From contig NZ_POUA01000019.1 in the NCBI RefSeq assembly GCF_003236385.1, forward strand, positions 1 through 41,655: a stretch of DNA of 41,655 bases. Direction: 5' to 3'. Both the position numbers and the translations under genes were made by a program. The notes under the pieces were generated by a model. That model had not been told where the DNA came from. It was given only the letters and a program-made list of their open reading frames with translations, and searched no databases. Positions within the stretch are counted from its first letter, which is position 1; every line of letters begins with the position of its first letter. This stretch comes from Spongiactinospora gelatinilytica (GTDB lineage: Bacteria > Actinomycetota > Actinomycetes > Streptosporangiales > Streptosporangiaceae). Positions 1 through 10,637 of this stretch are shown here, piece by piece.

Positions 1-1043
1 CTGTGGGCCTGGCTGGTGGCGATCCAGCGGGCGAGGGTGGTGGCGGCGGCTCCGGAGTCGACGGCCTCGGCGGCGCGGGTGTGCGCCTCGGCCATGGCGG
101 CGTCCAGGTCGTCGCCGGTGGCGGTGCCGGACGCGGCGACGATGCCCGCCGCGGCGTTCAGCAGTACGGCGTCGCGGACCGGGCCCTGCTTGCCGGCCAC
201 CAGGTCGCGTACGGCCTGGGCGTTGAACTCGACGTCGCCGCCGCGCAGCGACTCGACGCTCGCCCGGGGGATGCCGATCGACGCGGGGTCGAAAGTGACC
301 TGGGTGGCCGCGCCGTTGCCGACCACCCACACCGTGGAGGTGGTCGCGAGGGTCAGCTCATCGAGGCCGTCGTCGCCGCGGAACACCAGCGCCGAGACCC
401 CGCGCTCGGCGAACACCCCCGCCACCACCGGCAGCATGCGCGCGTCGAAGACGCCGATCGCCTGTGCCGCGGGCCTGGCCGGATTGGTCAGCGGCCCGAG
501 GAAGTTGAAGAACGTCGGCACGCCCAGCTCCCTGCGCGGCGGACCGGCGAAGCGGAAGCCCTGGTGGTAGGCCGGCGCGAAGCAGAAGGCGATCCCCGCT
601 TCCACGGCCACGGCGGCGGTGTCGTCGGGCGACATCTCCAGGGTGATGCCGAGGTGTTCGAGCACGTCGGCCGCCCCGCAGGAGGAGGAGGCCGCGCGGT
701 TGCCGTGCTTGACCACCCGCGCCCCCGTGGCGGCGGTGACGATCGCCGCCATCGTCGAGACGTTGACGGTGTGGGCACGGTCGCCGCCGGTGCCCACGAT
801 GTCGACCACCGGGCCCTCCACCCGCAGCGGGGTGGCCAGGTCGAGCATGACCCGGGCCAGGCCGGTGACCTCGGCCACCGTCTCCCCCTTGGCGCGCAGC
901 GCCACGGCGAAGCCGGCGATCTGCGCGGGAGTCGCCGACCCCGTCATGATCTCCTTCATCGCCCAGGCCGTCTCGTCGGTGGTGAGGTGCTCTCCGGCGA
1001 GCAGGGCCGACAGCAGCGCGGGCCACGTGGTGCGCGCGTCCAT
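1..1043 (-). CDS. trpD: Anthranilate phosphoribosyltransferase TrpD (3' end outside window)
   Basis: TrpD transfers phosphoribosyl from PRPP to anthranilate in tryptophan synthesis; it is cytosolic. Reading the minus strand gives a helical N-terminus ([18 protein letters not shown]), the PRPP-binding loop VGTGGD, then VNVSTM and [21 protein letters not shown], all diagnostic of the family. About 347 codons are visible and the reading frame is still open at base 1. The last residues seen ([14 protein letters not shown]) are typical of the extreme C-terminus, so only a few codons are missing. ATG at 1043 is preceded by GGAGA at a good distance; an in-frame ATG at 1058 has no such site. The gene lies 38 bp downstream of the receiver-like gene on the same strand and may be co-transcribed with it. 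Confidence 0.95.
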   Translation of the reverse strand, partial: MDARTTWPALLSALLAGEHLTTDETAWAMKEIMTGSATPAQIAGFAVALRAKGETVAEVTGLARVMLDLATPLRVEGPVVDIVGTGGDRAHTVNVSTMAAIVTAATGARVVKHGNRAASSSCGAADVLEHLGITLEMSPDDTAAVAVEAGIAFCFAPAYHQGFRFAGPPRRELGVPTFFNFLGPLTNPARPAAQAIGVFDARMLPVVAGVFAERGVSALVFRGDDGLDELTLATTSTVWVVGNGAATQVTFDPASIGIPRASVESLRGGDVEFNAQAVRDLVAGKQGPVRDAVLLNAAAGIVAASGTATGDDLDAAMAEAHTRAAEAVDSGAAATTLARWIATSQAH

Positions 1044-1081
1044 GGGATCTCCAGTCATGAGCCGGCGGTGCCGCCGAACGG

Positions 1082-1558
1082 CTACCGGGCGGGCGGGATT
1101 TCGGCGGGCCGCGCGGGCTGCGCGGTACGGGCGAGCCGCTGCCGCATCAGGTCGGCCACGGCCTCGGCCAGGACGATCGGGTCGAGCGGCTGGGCCACCA
1201 CGGCCTCGGCGCGCGACCAGTTGGCCAGCCACCGGTCATCGCGACGGGCGACGACCAGGCAGATCGGCGGGCAGTCGTAGACCTCGTCCTTGGCCTGGCG
1301 GGCGACGCCCATGCCGCCCGCGGGCCGCGCCTCGCCGTCGAGCACGGCCACGTCGATCTCGCCGGAGTCGAAGTGCTGCAGGACCTTGGGCTGCGTAGCG
1401 CACTCCACGAACTCCACCGCCGGCACGTCGGCGGCGGGCCGCCTGCCGATGGCCAGGCGTACCTTCTCTCTGGTGGCGGAGTCGTCGCTGTAGACGAGGA
1501 CCTTCATCTTGACGTCCGCGGCCGGTTCGGTGCCCAAGGTGATGCTCGCTTCCAACAT
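1082..1558 (-). CDS. Response-regulator receiver-like protein, no output domain
   Basis: A 158-residue protein consisting of one receiver-like fold. After about 17 residues comes [20 protein letters not shown], which looks like the first strand and acidic pocket of CheY-type receivers. [20 protein letters not shown] follows, with the aspartate at the phospho-acceptor strand. [20 protein letters not shown] matches the fourth and fifth strands, but the usual lysine after strand 5 is not obvious (the equivalent stretch reads AVVAQPLDP), so phosphorylation is uncertain. There is no DNA-binding domain. ATG at 1558 has AGGAGA 6 nt upstream; ATG at 1507 is an alternative with a weaker site. It is divergent from ctaE and upstream of trpD. 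Its partner and role are unknown. Confidence 0.75.
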   Translation of the reverse strand: MLEASITLGTEPAADVKMKVLVYSDDSATREKVRLAIGRRPAADVPAVEFVECATQPKVLQHFDSGEIDVAVLDGEARPAGGMGVARQAKDEVYDCPPICLVVARRDDRWLANWSRAEAVVAQPLDPIVLAEAVADLMRQRLARTAQPARPAEIPPAR

Positions 1559-1761
1559 CGGTGTCTCCTGGCGGGCCGCCGGCCGTCGGGTGCCGCGGCG
1601 TGGCCAAGAGGTATGGTCAACAGGGATCGTACCGGGCGAGGCGGGTGGATACCCAGGCTGGAGGCGCTAGCCAGGCAATTGTCCGGTTTGCCCTTGTTGG
1701 TGTGCGCTTTGTTCCACCTAACGGGGGGTCGTGCGGCGACCCGACCAGGAGAGCCGCAATA

Positions 1762-2376
1762 ATGCTGCCCGTGGCGACAGCATCCGCAATCACGACGACG
1801 ACAGCACACTCGTCTCGCCGGCCGAATTTGGTCAGCGTCGGGACGATCGTCTGGCTGTCCTCTGAGCTCATGTTCTTCGCGGCGCTGTTCGCGATGTACT
1901 TCACCATCCGGTCAGTGACCATCGGCCAGGGCCATCACTGGCCCGAGGCTCACCTGAACGTCCCGTTCTCAACGGTCAACACGATCATTCTGGTCCTGTC
2001 GAGTGTGACGTGCCAGATGGGCGTGTGGGCCGCGGAAAAGGGCCAGGTCAGCAAGCTGCGTTTCTGGTACACCGTCAGCTTCCTGATGGGTCTGGTCTTT
2101 GTGATCGGCCAGGTCTACGAGTACGGCCAGCTCGCCGGCGAGGGGCACACCCTCTCCCACTCGGCCTATGACTCCATCTTCTACCTGGCCACGGGTTTCC
2201 ACGGCTTGCACGTGACCGGTGGACTGATCGCGTTCCTGTTCATGCTGGGACGCACGTACGCCGCGAAGCGCTTCACCCATGAGCAGGCGACCAGCGCGAT
2301 CGTCGTGTCCTACTACTGGCACTTCGTCGACGTTGTCTGGATCGGCCTCTTTATGACCATCTACGTGATCAAGTAA
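1762..2376 (+). CDS. ctaE: Cytochrome c oxidase subunit III (CtaE)
   Basis: Subunit III of the aa3-type terminal oxidase, in the plasma membrane. The 204-residue product is the short, five-helix form usual in actinobacteria. Visible landmarks are [20 protein letters not shown], the GQVYEY motif, [12 protein letters not shown] and [14 protein letters not shown] at the C-terminus, where the conserved glutamate/histidine pattern of the family is seen. The start ATG at 1762 has AGGAGAG 8 nt upstream; an open frame extends 67 codons further upstream but without family similarity. A small perfect hairpin (GGGTCG stem) lies at 1726-1742 in the leader. It starts the plus-strand run ctaE-qcrC-qcrA-qcrB, linking complex IV and complex III subunits. 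Confidence 0.95.
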   Translation: MLPVATASAITTTTAHSSRRPNLVSVGTIVWLSSELMFFAALFAMYFTIRSVTIGQGHHWPEAHLNVPFSTVNTIILVLSSVTCQMGVWAAEKGQVSKLRFWYTVSFLMGLVFVIGQVYEYGQLAGEGHTLSHSAYDSIFYLATGFHGLHVTGGLIAFLFMLGRTYAAKRFTHEQATSAIVVSYYWHFVDVVWIGLFMTIYVIK

Positions 2377-2393
2377 CAGGAACGGGGATCTCT

Positions 2394-3206
2394 GTGACCA
2401 GGATCACCGCTAGGCGGCGGCATCCCCTCGCGAGATACGCCGTCCTGCTTCTCGCACTGGCGTTGCTGGGCGTGGGCTATGCGGCCTTCTCCCCGAAGAG
2501 CCAGAGCGCCGACGCGGCGATCGCGTCGGGCAAGGTCGACGACGTGAAGGCCGGCGAGGAACTCTTCAAGTCGCACTGCCTCAGCTGCCACGGGCCCGAG
2601 GCGCGGGGCACCGCGGACGGGCCCACGCTGGTCGGCGTGGGCGCCGCGGCGGTCGACTTCCAGATGAGCAGCGGGCGAATGCCCGCCACCACGGTGGGCG
2701 CCCAGGTACCGCGCAAGCCGCTGCCCGCCTGGGTGACGCAGAAGAAGATCGACCAGATCGCCGCCTACGTCCAGTCCCTCGGCGGCGGCCCGACCGTCCC
2801 TAGCAAGGACCAGGTGGACCCCGCCAAGGGCGACCCGGCCAAGGGCGGCGAGCTGTTCCGGGCCAACTGCATCAGCTGCCACAACTGGGCCGGCGCCGGC
2901 GGGGCGCTCACCCAGGGCAAGTACGCACCCAACCTCAACAGCTCCTCCCCCGCCCAGATCTACGAGGCGATGATCACCGGCCCGCAGGCTATGCCGGTCT
3001 TCAACGACTCCACGATCACCCCCCAGCAGAAGCGCGACATGATCGCCTACATCGTGAGCGTCCGCGAGCAGACCGACCCGGGCGGTTTCGGGCTCGGCCG
3101 GATCGGCCCGGTGACCGAGGGCCTGGTGGCCTGGATCGTGGGTATCGGCGGCCTTGTGCTCGCAGCCATCTGGATCACCGCGAAGAGGCGACAGGCCAAT
3201 GACTGA
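2394..3206 (+). CDS. qcrC: Cytochrome bc1 complex diheme cytochrome c subunit (QcrC)
   Basis: QcrC carries electrons from the Rieske centre toward the aa3 oxidase and replaces a soluble cytochrome c in actinobacteria. The 270-residue protein has an N-terminal membrane segment (about residues 15-31), two covalent haem-binding sites (CLSCH at 62-66 and CISCH at 159-163) with candidate distal methionines near 91-96 and at 200, and a C-terminal membrane anchor (about 243-262) followed by a basic tail. The start is GTG at 2394, 17 bp after ctaE. The 3' end overlaps qcrA by 8 bp, which suggests translational coupling. Length and domain order agree with the family. Confidence 0.96.
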   Translation: MTRITARRRHPLARYAVLLLALALLGVGYAAFSPKSQSADAAIASGKVDDVKAGEELFKSHCLSCHGPEARGTADGPTLVGVGAAAVDFQMSSGRMPATTVGAQVPRKPLPAWVTQKKIDQIAAYVQSLGGGPTVPSKDQVDPAKGDPAKGGELFRANCISCHNWAGAGGALTQGKYAPNLNSSSPAQIYEAMITGPQAMPVFNDSTITPQQKRDMIAYIVSVREQTDPGGFGLGRIGPVTEGLVAWIVGIGGLVLAAIWITAKRRQAND

Positions 3207-4296
3207 CCACAACCCTGAGATCGAACGGCCGGAAGAGCGCGTTCCCAAGCGCGTCATCGGCACTCCACCCGCGGCCACGGAGCGGGCGGTGCTCGGCGAG
3301 GACAAGCCCGCCGCGCCCGCCGTCGTGGCCGGGGTCAAGCCGCAGGACCCGCGTACGGTGAGGAAGGGCGAGCGGCTCGCCGCGCTGTGCTTCACCATCA
3401 CCTTCCTGGCGGGCATCGGCTTCATCGCCTCGTACGTGATCTTCCAGGTCGGCGACCTGGACGGCACCGCGGCCTCCAACCTCGCGCTCGGCGGCACCCT
3501 GACGCTGGCCCTGCTCGGCCTGGCCCTCGGCATGGTGGTCTGGGCGCGGATGGTGCTGCCGAAGTACAGCGTCGTCCAGGAGCGGCACGTGATGGCCTCC
3601 GACCGGGAGGTCAGGAGCGACGTCGCCGAGAAGTTCGCGCAGGGTGTGGAGGAGAGCGGCTTCGTCAAGCGGAAGCTGCTGCGGCGTACGCTGCTGGCCG
3701 CGGTGGCCCCGCTGGGCCTGGCCCCGGTGGTGCTGCTGCGCGACCTCGGCCCGCTGCCGGAGACCAAGCTCCGGCACACGGTCTGGGGCGAGAAGACCAA
3801 GGACGGCAAGCCGCTGCGGCTCGTCGTCGAGGGCACCGGCCAGCCCATCCGGGCCGCCGACTTCAACACCCCCGGCGGCCTGTTGTCGGTGGTGCCCGAG
3901 GGGTACGAGCACGACCTGACCGTCCTGGCCAAGGCCACGGTGATTCTGGTCAACCTGCGGCCCGAGGAGATCAAGTCCGGGACGAACAAGAACTGGACCT
4001 ACAACGGCATCGTCGCCTACTCCAAGATCTGCACCCACGTCGGGTGCCCCGCGGCTCTGTACGAGCAGAACACGCACAACATCCTCTGCCCCTGTCACCA
4101 GTCGACGTTCGACGCCACGGACGGCGCGAAGGTGATCTTCGGCCCGGCGGCCCGGCCGCTTCCCCAGCTTCCGATCGACGTGGACGCGGAGGGCTACCTC
4201 ATCGCCACGGGGGACTTCCCCGTCCCGGTCGGCCCCAGCTTCTGGGAGCGCGGTGACGCCGAGGCGGAGTACCGGCAGAAGGGAGGCCAGGTATGA
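3199..4296 (+). CDS. qcrA: Cytochrome bc1 complex Rieske iron-sulfur subunit (QcrA)
   Basis: The Rieske subunit takes electrons from menaquinol and passes them to QcrC. The 365-residue protein is the long actinobacterial type with three predicted membrane helices in the first half (the pairs around residues 65-85 and 95-115, and one near 165-185). The [2Fe-2S] motifs are CTHVGC (C278, H280, C283) and CPCHQS (C297, C299, H300): C278, H280, C297 and H300 ligate the cluster and C283-C299 form the expected disulfide. ATG at 3199 lies inside the end of qcrC, and the stop overlaps the qcrB start (ATGA at 4293). Confidence 0.96.
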   Translation: MTDHNPEIERPEERVPKRVIGTPPAATERAVLGEDKPAAPAVVAGVKPQDPRTVRKGERLAALCFTITFLAGIGFIASYVIFQVGDLDGTAASNLALGGTLTLALLGLALGMVVWARMVLPKYSVVQERHVMASDREVRSDVAEKFAQGVEESGFVKRKLLRRTLLAAVAPLGLAPVVLLRDLGPLPETKLRHTVWGEKTKDGKPLRLVVEGTGQPIRAADFNTPGGLLSVVPEGYEHDLTVLAKATVILVNLRPEEIKSGTNKNWTYNGIVAYSKICTHVGCPAALYEQNTHNILCPCHQSTFDATDGAKVIFGPAARPLPQLPIDVDAEGYLIATGDFPVPVGPSFWERGDAEAEYRQKGGQV

Positions 4297-5981
4297 GCAC
4301 CGAAACCGGCAACCGGCCAGAAACCGCTGAAATCCCCAAGGCCGTCTCAGGACCGAGCAGCTACCTCGACGAGCGCATCGGCGCCGGAAACTTCATCCGG
4401 CGCAACATGCGCAAGGTCTTCCCCGACCACTGGTCGTTCCTGCTGGGTGAGATCGCGCTCTACTCGTTCATCATCCTGCTGCTGACCGGCACGTTCCTGA
4501 CGCTCTGGTTCAAGCCCAGCATGGGGCACGTCATCTACGACGGGCCCTACGCGCCGCTGCGCGGCGTGATGATGTCCGAGGCGTACGCGTCCTCGCTGCA
4601 CATCAGCTTCGAGGTGCGCGGCGGTCTGCTGATCCGCCAGATCCACCACTGGGCGGCGCTGCTGTTCGTCGCCGGGATGATGGCCCACATGCTCCGGGTG
4701 TTCTTCACCGGCGCGTACCGCAAGCCGCGTGAGCTCAACTGGATCATCGGCGTCCTGCTGCTGACGCTGGCCCTGGCCGAGGGCCTGACCGGCTACTCGC
4801 TGCCGGACGACCTGCTGTCCGGCGCGGGCCTGCGGATCACCCAGGGCGTGGCGATCTCGCTGCCACTGGTGGGCACCTACGTCTCGTTCTTCCTGTTCGG
4901 CGGAGAATATCCGGGCGAGGATGTCATCTCCCGGTTCTACACCCTGCACGTGCTGCTGATCCCCGGCATCCTGGTGGCCCTGGTCACCGCGCACATGGTG
5001 CTGATGTGGGTGCAGAAGCACAGCCAGCAGCCGGGCAAGGGACGCACGAACATGAACGTCGTCGGCGGCCCGTTCTTCCCGTCCTTCGCGCTCAAGGCTG
5101 GCTCGTACTTCCTGTTCACGTTCGCGATCCTGGCCGGGCTCGGCACGTTCGCCCAGATCAACCCGATCTGGCTGTTCGGCCCGTACACACCGGCGGACAT
5201 CTCCGCGGGCTCGCAGCCCGACTTCTACATGGGCTTCCTCGAAGGCTCGCTGCGGATCATGCCGGCCTGGGAGATCAACGTCCTGGGCTACACGCTGCCG
5301 ATGAGCGTGATCATCCCGGCCCTGCTGCCGCTGGGGCTGGTCATGACCGGCCTCGCGCTGTATCCGTTCATCGAGCAGTGGGTCACCGGCGACCGGAGCG
5401 AGCACCACGTCGTCGACCGGCCGCGCAACAACCCGCACCGCACCTCGATCGGCATGTCGGCGATCACGTTCTACGGCCTGCTGTGGCTGCTGGGCGCGAA
5501 CGACGAACTCGCGGCCAACTTCCACATCTCGCTGTTCGCGATCACCAGGTTCGGTCAGATCGCGATCATCGTGGGGCCGATCCTGGCGTACATCATCACC
5601 TACCGCATGTGCCTCGGGCTGCAGCGCAAGGACGCCGAGGTGATCGGCCACGGCGTCGAGTCGGGTGTGATCAAGCGCCTGCCGCACGGTGAGTTCATCG
5701 AGGTCCACGTGCCGCCGGCCGAGGACATCGAGGCCCACATGCGCGGCAAGACGCCCATTCCGGCGCTCCCCGACGGCTCGGACGAGAAGGGCATTCCGCC
5801 GAAGGGCATGCGCGGCCCGCTGGGCCGCCTGCGCGGGCGGATGAGCCGGACGTACGGCGGGGAGAAGATCCCGATGGACCAGCCGCACGGCGACGACCAC
5901 GGCGCCCACGAGGAGATCGGGGAGCACGAGGAGCACGCCGCCGTCGGAGCCACCGGCGAAGGCCGGTCGCTGGACCGCTGA
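4293..5981 (+). CDS. qcrB: Cytochrome bc1 complex cytochrome b subunit (QcrB)
   Basis: QcrB is the membrane core of complex III and oxidises menaquinol. Haem-b histidines are visible in helices B and D (H118/H119 with H132, and H219 with H234). The quinol-site loop reads PDFYMG, equivalent to PEWY in other cytochromes b. At 562 residues it has the long actinobacterial C-terminal extension. Its last 35 residues are rich in His, Asp and Glu (HGDDHGAHEEIGEHEEH), an oddity that could bind metal but is more likely an unstructured cytoplasmic tail. The start overlaps qcrA as ATGA. It is the last gene of the operon, 31 bp before a strong terminator. Confidence 0.96.
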   Translation: MSTETGNRPETAEIPKAVSGPSSYLDERIGAGNFIRRNMRKVFPDHWSFLLGEIALYSFIILLLTGTFLTLWFKPSMGHVIYDGPYAPLRGVMMSEAYASSLHISFEVRGGLLIRQIHHWAALLFVAGMMAHMLRVFFTGAYRKPRELNWIIGVLLLTLALAEGLTGYSLPDDLLSGAGLRITQGVAISLPLVGTYVSFFLFGGEYPGEDVISRFYTLHVLLIPGILVALVTAHMVLMWVQKHSQQPGKGRTNMNVVGGPFFPSFALKAGSYFLFTFAILAGLGTFAQINPIWLFGPYTPADISAGSQPDFYMGFLEGSLRIMPAWEINVLGYTLPMSVIIPALLPLGLVMTGLALYPFIEQWVTGDRSEHHVVDRPRNNPHRTSIGMSAITFYGLLWLLGANDELAANFHISLFAITRFGQIAIIVGPILAYIITYRMCLGLQRKDAEVIGHGVESGVIKRLPHGEFIEVHVPPAEDIEAHMRGKTPIPALPDGSDEKGIPPKGMRGPLGRLRGRMSRTYGGEKIPMDQPHGDDHGAHEEIGEHEEHAAVGATGEGRSLDR

Positions 5982-6012
5982 CCACGGCGGAACGCGCGTC
6001 GCCACAACGCGC

Positions 6013-6047
6013 AAAGGGGCCCGGGATGTCCTATCCCGGGCCCCTTT
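6013..6047 (+). terminator. Intrinsic terminator of ctaE-qcrCAB
   Basis: A perfect 15-bp inverted repeat with a 5-nt loop (left arm AAAGGGGCCCGGGAT, loop GTCCT), 31 bp after the qcrB stop. The right arm ends in TTT, giving a short U run. Confidence 0.9.
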
Positions 6048-6083
6048 CGTGCGCTTTATGCGGTTGACCTATAACCCGAAACC

Positions 6084-6120
6084 ATTGAAAAATGATATGC
6101 AATCCCTATTCAAATAGGGA
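6084..6120 (+). promoter_or_regulatory. Two adjacent palindromes in the sodC promoter region
   Basis: This is an AT-rich patch in an otherwise GC-rich region. An imperfect 20-bp dyad (6084-6103, ATTG...CAAT) runs into a perfect dyad at 6103-6120 (TCCCTATT, CA, AATAGGGA). TTGAAA at 6085 and TATTCA at 6107, 16 bp apart, could be the promoter, so a repressor on either dyad would block it. Metal-responsive Fur-family control (Zur, Nur) is plausible for a Cu/Zn SOD, but the match to known boxes is only partial. Confidence 0.5.
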
Positions 6121-6185
6121 CGACTGGCCAAACGCGTTCCTTTACCCTCGGTAAGACCGAAACGCTTCTTCAGAGGGACAGGTTC

Positions 6186-6782
6186 GTGATGCCGCTCCGC
6201 AGAACTCATCTGGCCATCGCCACCGTGCTCGCCGCGGGGGTCGCGGCCGTCGGCGTCTCCGCCATCGCCGAGGCCACCTCGACCCAGGGAGGGCATACCT
6301 CCTCTGCGGTCATCCGCGACGTCGAGGGCAACGCCATCGGCCGCCTCACGATCGCCAACCAGGGATTCGGCAAGTCCCGCGTCACCGTCTCGGCGCGCGG
6401 GCTCTCCGAAGGCTTCCACGGGTTCCACATCCACGCCACCGGCGTGTGCGACCCCAAAGCGGTCGACCCTTCCACCGGAAACGTCTCGCCCTTCTTCACC
6501 GCCGGCGGCCATTTCAATCTCGGCCAGGGCACGCACGGCGCGCACTCCGGCGACCTTCCGCCGCTGCTGGCCGCCGGCGACGGCACCAGCTCGGCCAGCG
6601 TCGTGACCGACAAGTTCCGGCTGAGCCAGCTCAACGACGCCGACGGCAGCGCGATCATCATCCACGCCCTGCCCGACAACCTCGCCCACATCCCCGAGCG
6701 CTACGCCCCGAACGGCCCCGACGACGCCACCAAGCGCACCGGCGACGCGGGCGGACGCTTCGCCTGCGGCATCATCAAGTAA
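6186..6782 (+). CDS. sodC: Secreted Cu/Zn superoxide dismutase (SodC)
   Basis: SodC dismutates superoxide outside the cell membrane. The 198-residue precursor begins with a basic then hydrophobic signal peptide (about residues 1-29) without a lipobox cysteine. Metal ligands can be read: H81 and H83 (GFHIHATG), H109 (TAGGHFN), H117, H120 and D123 (HGAHSGDLP) and H160 (HALPDN). The disulfide pair is C88 and C194, and R191 in GDAGGRFACG matches the substrate-guiding arginine. The loop between H109 and D123 is shorter than in many bacterial SodC proteins, but all zinc ligands remain. GTG at 6186 sits 8 nt after GAGGG; ATG at 6189 is possible. It is monocistronic, with an AT-rich promoter containing palindromes. 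Confidence 0.93.
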   Translation: MMPLRRTHLAIATVLAAGVAAVGVSAIAEATSTQGGHTSSAVIRDVEGNAIGRLTIANQGFGKSRVTVSARGLSEGFHGFHIHATGVCDPKAVDPSTGNVSPFFTAGGHFNLGQGTHGAHSGDLPPLLAAGDGTSSASVVTDKFRLSQLNDADGSAIIIHALPDNLAHIPERYAPNGPDDATKRTGDAGGRFACGIIK

Positions 6783-7183
6783 CCCCGCCTCCGTAGCACC
6801 AGAGGCCCGGCGGGCGGCGTCCCGCGAGGCGCTGTGACCCCCACCGCGGGGGCCACAGCGCCGTTGGACGGCAGAGACGCCACCGCCGGCCTCGGTACCA
6901 CCCCAACGGCCGTGCCCGCCCTGCTGTCCGCACCACGACACCGGCCCGGCACGGCCACCGGCATTTCCAGCGGGCCCTTCCGGCTCCGGGTCTCAGAGCG
7001 GGCCGGGCCTCGGTGCTCCCCGGCCTTCGGCCACACAAGGGTCGTCCCCGCCTCTGGCGGCCGTACCGGCCTCCCGGCCGGCCGCGGGGCAGGGGTGTCA
7101 CATGAGCCCTCGGGGGCCGGTGGTATGGCCTGCTGCGCCGCGTCGGGTGCGGCACAGCCGCCTGCGGGGCGCTCTGAGGCGGC
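6783..7183. other. Gene-poor spacer between convergent sodC and the L,D-transpeptidase gene
   Basis: About 400 bp with no supported coding region. It holds two hairpins, one near each flanking gene (6828-6862 and 7156-7184), and otherwise GC-rich sequence with no recognisable motif. Confidence 0.6.
6828..6862 (+). terminator. Long hairpin, likely sodC terminator
   Basis: Arms of 15 nt (GGCGCTGTGACCCCC and GGGGGCCACAGCGCC) pair with one A-C mismatch around a 5-nt loop, 45 bp after the sodC stop. No U run follows, which is common for actinobacterial terminators. Confidence 0.7.
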
Positions 7184-7184
7184 T
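7156..7184 (-). terminator. Hairpin at the end of the L,D-transpeptidase gene
   Basis: A perfect 8-bp inverted repeat (AGCCGCCT / AGGCGGCT) with a 13-nt loop starts at the last base of the stop codon on the minus strand. No U run follows. Confidence 0.45.
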
Positions 7185-8392
7185 CAGGAGGCGGTGTAGG
7201 GATCGGTGGTGAAGCCCGAGCCCAGGCTGGTCCAGCGCAGCCACTCCGGCCAGCTCTCCTGCCAGTGCCCCCACCCGTTCAGCGGCTCCAGGCGGCGCGG
7301 CGAGCCGGTCAGGATGATCGGGTCGCCGATAAGCGTGTTGTCGAGGAACCACTTCGCGTGCGACGGGCTGACGTTGACGCAGCCGTGGCTGACGTTGGAG
7401 TTGCCCTGTGAGCCGACCGACCAGGGCGCGCTGTGGATGTACTCCCCGCTGTTGGAGATGCGGACGGTGTTGTACACCGTGAGCTGGTAGTAACCCGCCT
7501 GCCCCGGCCCTGCGTCCGGCGAGGTCATCACGGTGACCCCCTCACGGGACATGGCCAGGTGGACGCCGCTGGTGGTGTGGTACTTCATCACCCCGCCCCG
7601 CCCGGCGCTGAACGGGATCGTGCGGATCACCCTCCCGTTCCGTTTGACCCGCATGACGTGGTCGTTCAGGCTCCCGCTGGTGATCTGCGAGCGGCCGATC
7701 TTGAAGTCGAGCACGTGGTTCTTGGTCCCGTACATGCCCTCGCCGCCGTGCGCGCCCGCCAGCCGGGCGATCAGCCGTACCTTGGTGCCGGCCGGCCAGA
7801 AGGCCCTCGGCCGGAAGTGCACGGTCTTGTCGTCGAACCAGTGCCACGCGCCCAGGATCGGCTTGGAGGACTGGACGATCAGGTTGCGCTCCACGCCTAC
7901 CCGGTCGGTGATCTCCCGGTCGAAGGAGATCATGATGGGCATCCCGACGCCCACGGTCAGGCCCGTGTCGTCCTTGTGCGGCAGGATGTTCTCGACCTTG
8001 AAGGTGCTCTTCGGCGTCACCGTGGAGAACGTGCTGGTCGCCCGGGTGGCCTTGCCGTCGGCGTTGGCGGCCACCGCCGTGACGGTGTAGGTCGTGCCGG
8101 GCGTGCCGACGTCCCTGCTGCGCCACTGGGTGCGGTCGGCGCTGAAAACGCCGCTCAGGGCCCCCTTGGGCGAGGTGACGCTCACCTCCGAGATGGTGCC
8201 GTGCTGCGCGGACACGACGACGGCCGTGTCCGGCGCCACGTTGCCCGCCGAGTTCGCCGGGACGACGGTGACCCGCGCGTCGGGGGCCTTGCGTTCGCCC
8301 TCCGAGGCGGTGGCACCTGACGAACACGAGGCCGTCAGGGCCAGTACGAGCAGTCCCGCGCCATGTGCCGATACCCGGATTGCGTACCCCAC
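7184..8392 (-). CDS. L,D-transpeptidase lipoprotein (YkuD fold, LdtMt2-like)
   Basis: L,D-transpeptidases make 3-3 cross-links in peptidoglycan outside the membrane. The 402-residue precursor has a lipoprotein-like signal (LLVLALTASC, lipidated C23 expected; the lipobox is not perfect because T is at -3). Two Ig-like modules follow (about residues 35-145 and 145-245), as in mycobacterial LdtMt2, then the YkuD catalytic domain (about 250-375). The catalytic motif is SHGCVN with C338 and H336, and the upstream HSAPWSVGSQGNSNVSHGC layout is canonical. A tryptophan-rich C-terminal segment closes the protein. GTG at 8392 has GGGAG 6 nt upstream. It is monocistronic and convergent with sodC. Confidence 0.93.
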   Translation of the reverse strand: MGYAIRVSAHGAGLLVLALTASCSSGATASEGERKAPDARVTVVPANSAGNVAPDTAVVVSAQHGTISEVSVTSPKGALSGVFSADRTQWRSRDVGTPGTTYTVTAVAANADGKATRATSTFSTVTPKSTFKVENILPHKDDTGLTVGVGMPIMISFDREITDRVGVERNLIVQSSKPILGAWHWFDDKTVHFRPRAFWPAGTKVRLIARLAGAHGGEGMYGTKNHVLDFKIGRSQITSGSLNDHVMRVKRNGRVIRTIPFSAGRGGVMKYHTTSGVHLAMSREGVTVMTSPDAGPGQAGYYQLTVYNTVRISNSGEYIHSAPWSVGSQGNSNVSHGCVNVSPSHAKWFLDNTLIGDPIILTGSPRRLEPLNGWGHWQESWPEWLRWTSLGSGFTTDPYTAS

Positions 8393-8506
8393 CTGTGACT
8401 CCCCCCGTCGGGCCTGACATGCCAGGCCCGCCCACTATCGGGGTTATTACCCACAGTGACGGCAAGAGTGCTCGTAATGCTGTACTTCACCGGCAAAGAA
8501 CGCCAA

Positions 8507-8538
8507 AACGGGTGATCGATGAGGTTCGACCACCCGTT
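8507..8538 (-). terminator. Intrinsic terminator of ctaC-ctaD-ctaF
   Basis: On the minus strand a 13-bp stem (AACGGGTGGTCGA with TCGATCACCCGTT, one G-U pair, 6-nt loop) begins 30 bp after the ctaF stop and is followed by a short T run. Confidence 0.8.
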
Positions 8539-8568
8539 GTGACGCGCTTTATCCGGCCGGAGAGTTGA

Positions 8569-8960
8569 TCAGTGCGAGAAGTGCCCGCGGTAGTACTGGA
8601 ACACGAAGCCGATGGAGCTCATGATCACGCAGGCCACACCGATCATGAACAGCCACCACCCGATCACGAAGCCGACGAACGCCAGCGCCGCCGACAGGGT
8701 GACGAACAGCGGCCACCAGCTGTGCGGGCTGAAGAAGCCGATCTCCCCCGCGCCATCGCTGATCTCGGCCCTCTTGTCGTCCTCCGGCTGCGCCCCGATC
8801 CGGCGCGCGGTGAACATCAGGTAGTAGCCGATCATGAAGGCGAAGCCGACGGAGATAGCCAGCGCCGTGGTGCCGACCGGCTCACCCGACCAGAACCAGT
8901 AGACGACGCCCACCAGGGCGAAGAACACGCCGCAGAGCAGGAAAAGCCAGCCCTGAACCT

Positions 8961-8964
<4 letters not shown>
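8569..8964 (-). CDS. ctaF: Cytochrome c oxidase subunit IV (CtaF)
   Basis: CtaF is an actinobacteria-specific small subunit of the aa3 oxidase. The 131-residue protein has four predicted membrane helices (about residues 4-25, 31-52, 84-104 and 107-125), begins [10 protein letters not shown], and has the characteristic PHSWWPLF segment before helix 3. Its ATG overlaps the ctaD stop (ATGA at 8961-8964), so it should be translationally coupled. It is the last gene of the ctaCDF run. Confidence 0.93.

Positions 8965-10633
<1,669 letters not shown>

Positions 10634-10637
<4 letters not shown>

Noticed and set aside
1561-1761. 67-codon upstream extension of ctaE
   Set aside because: The family starts near ATG 1762, which has AGGAGAG at good spacing, and the upstream text has no membrane or signal character.
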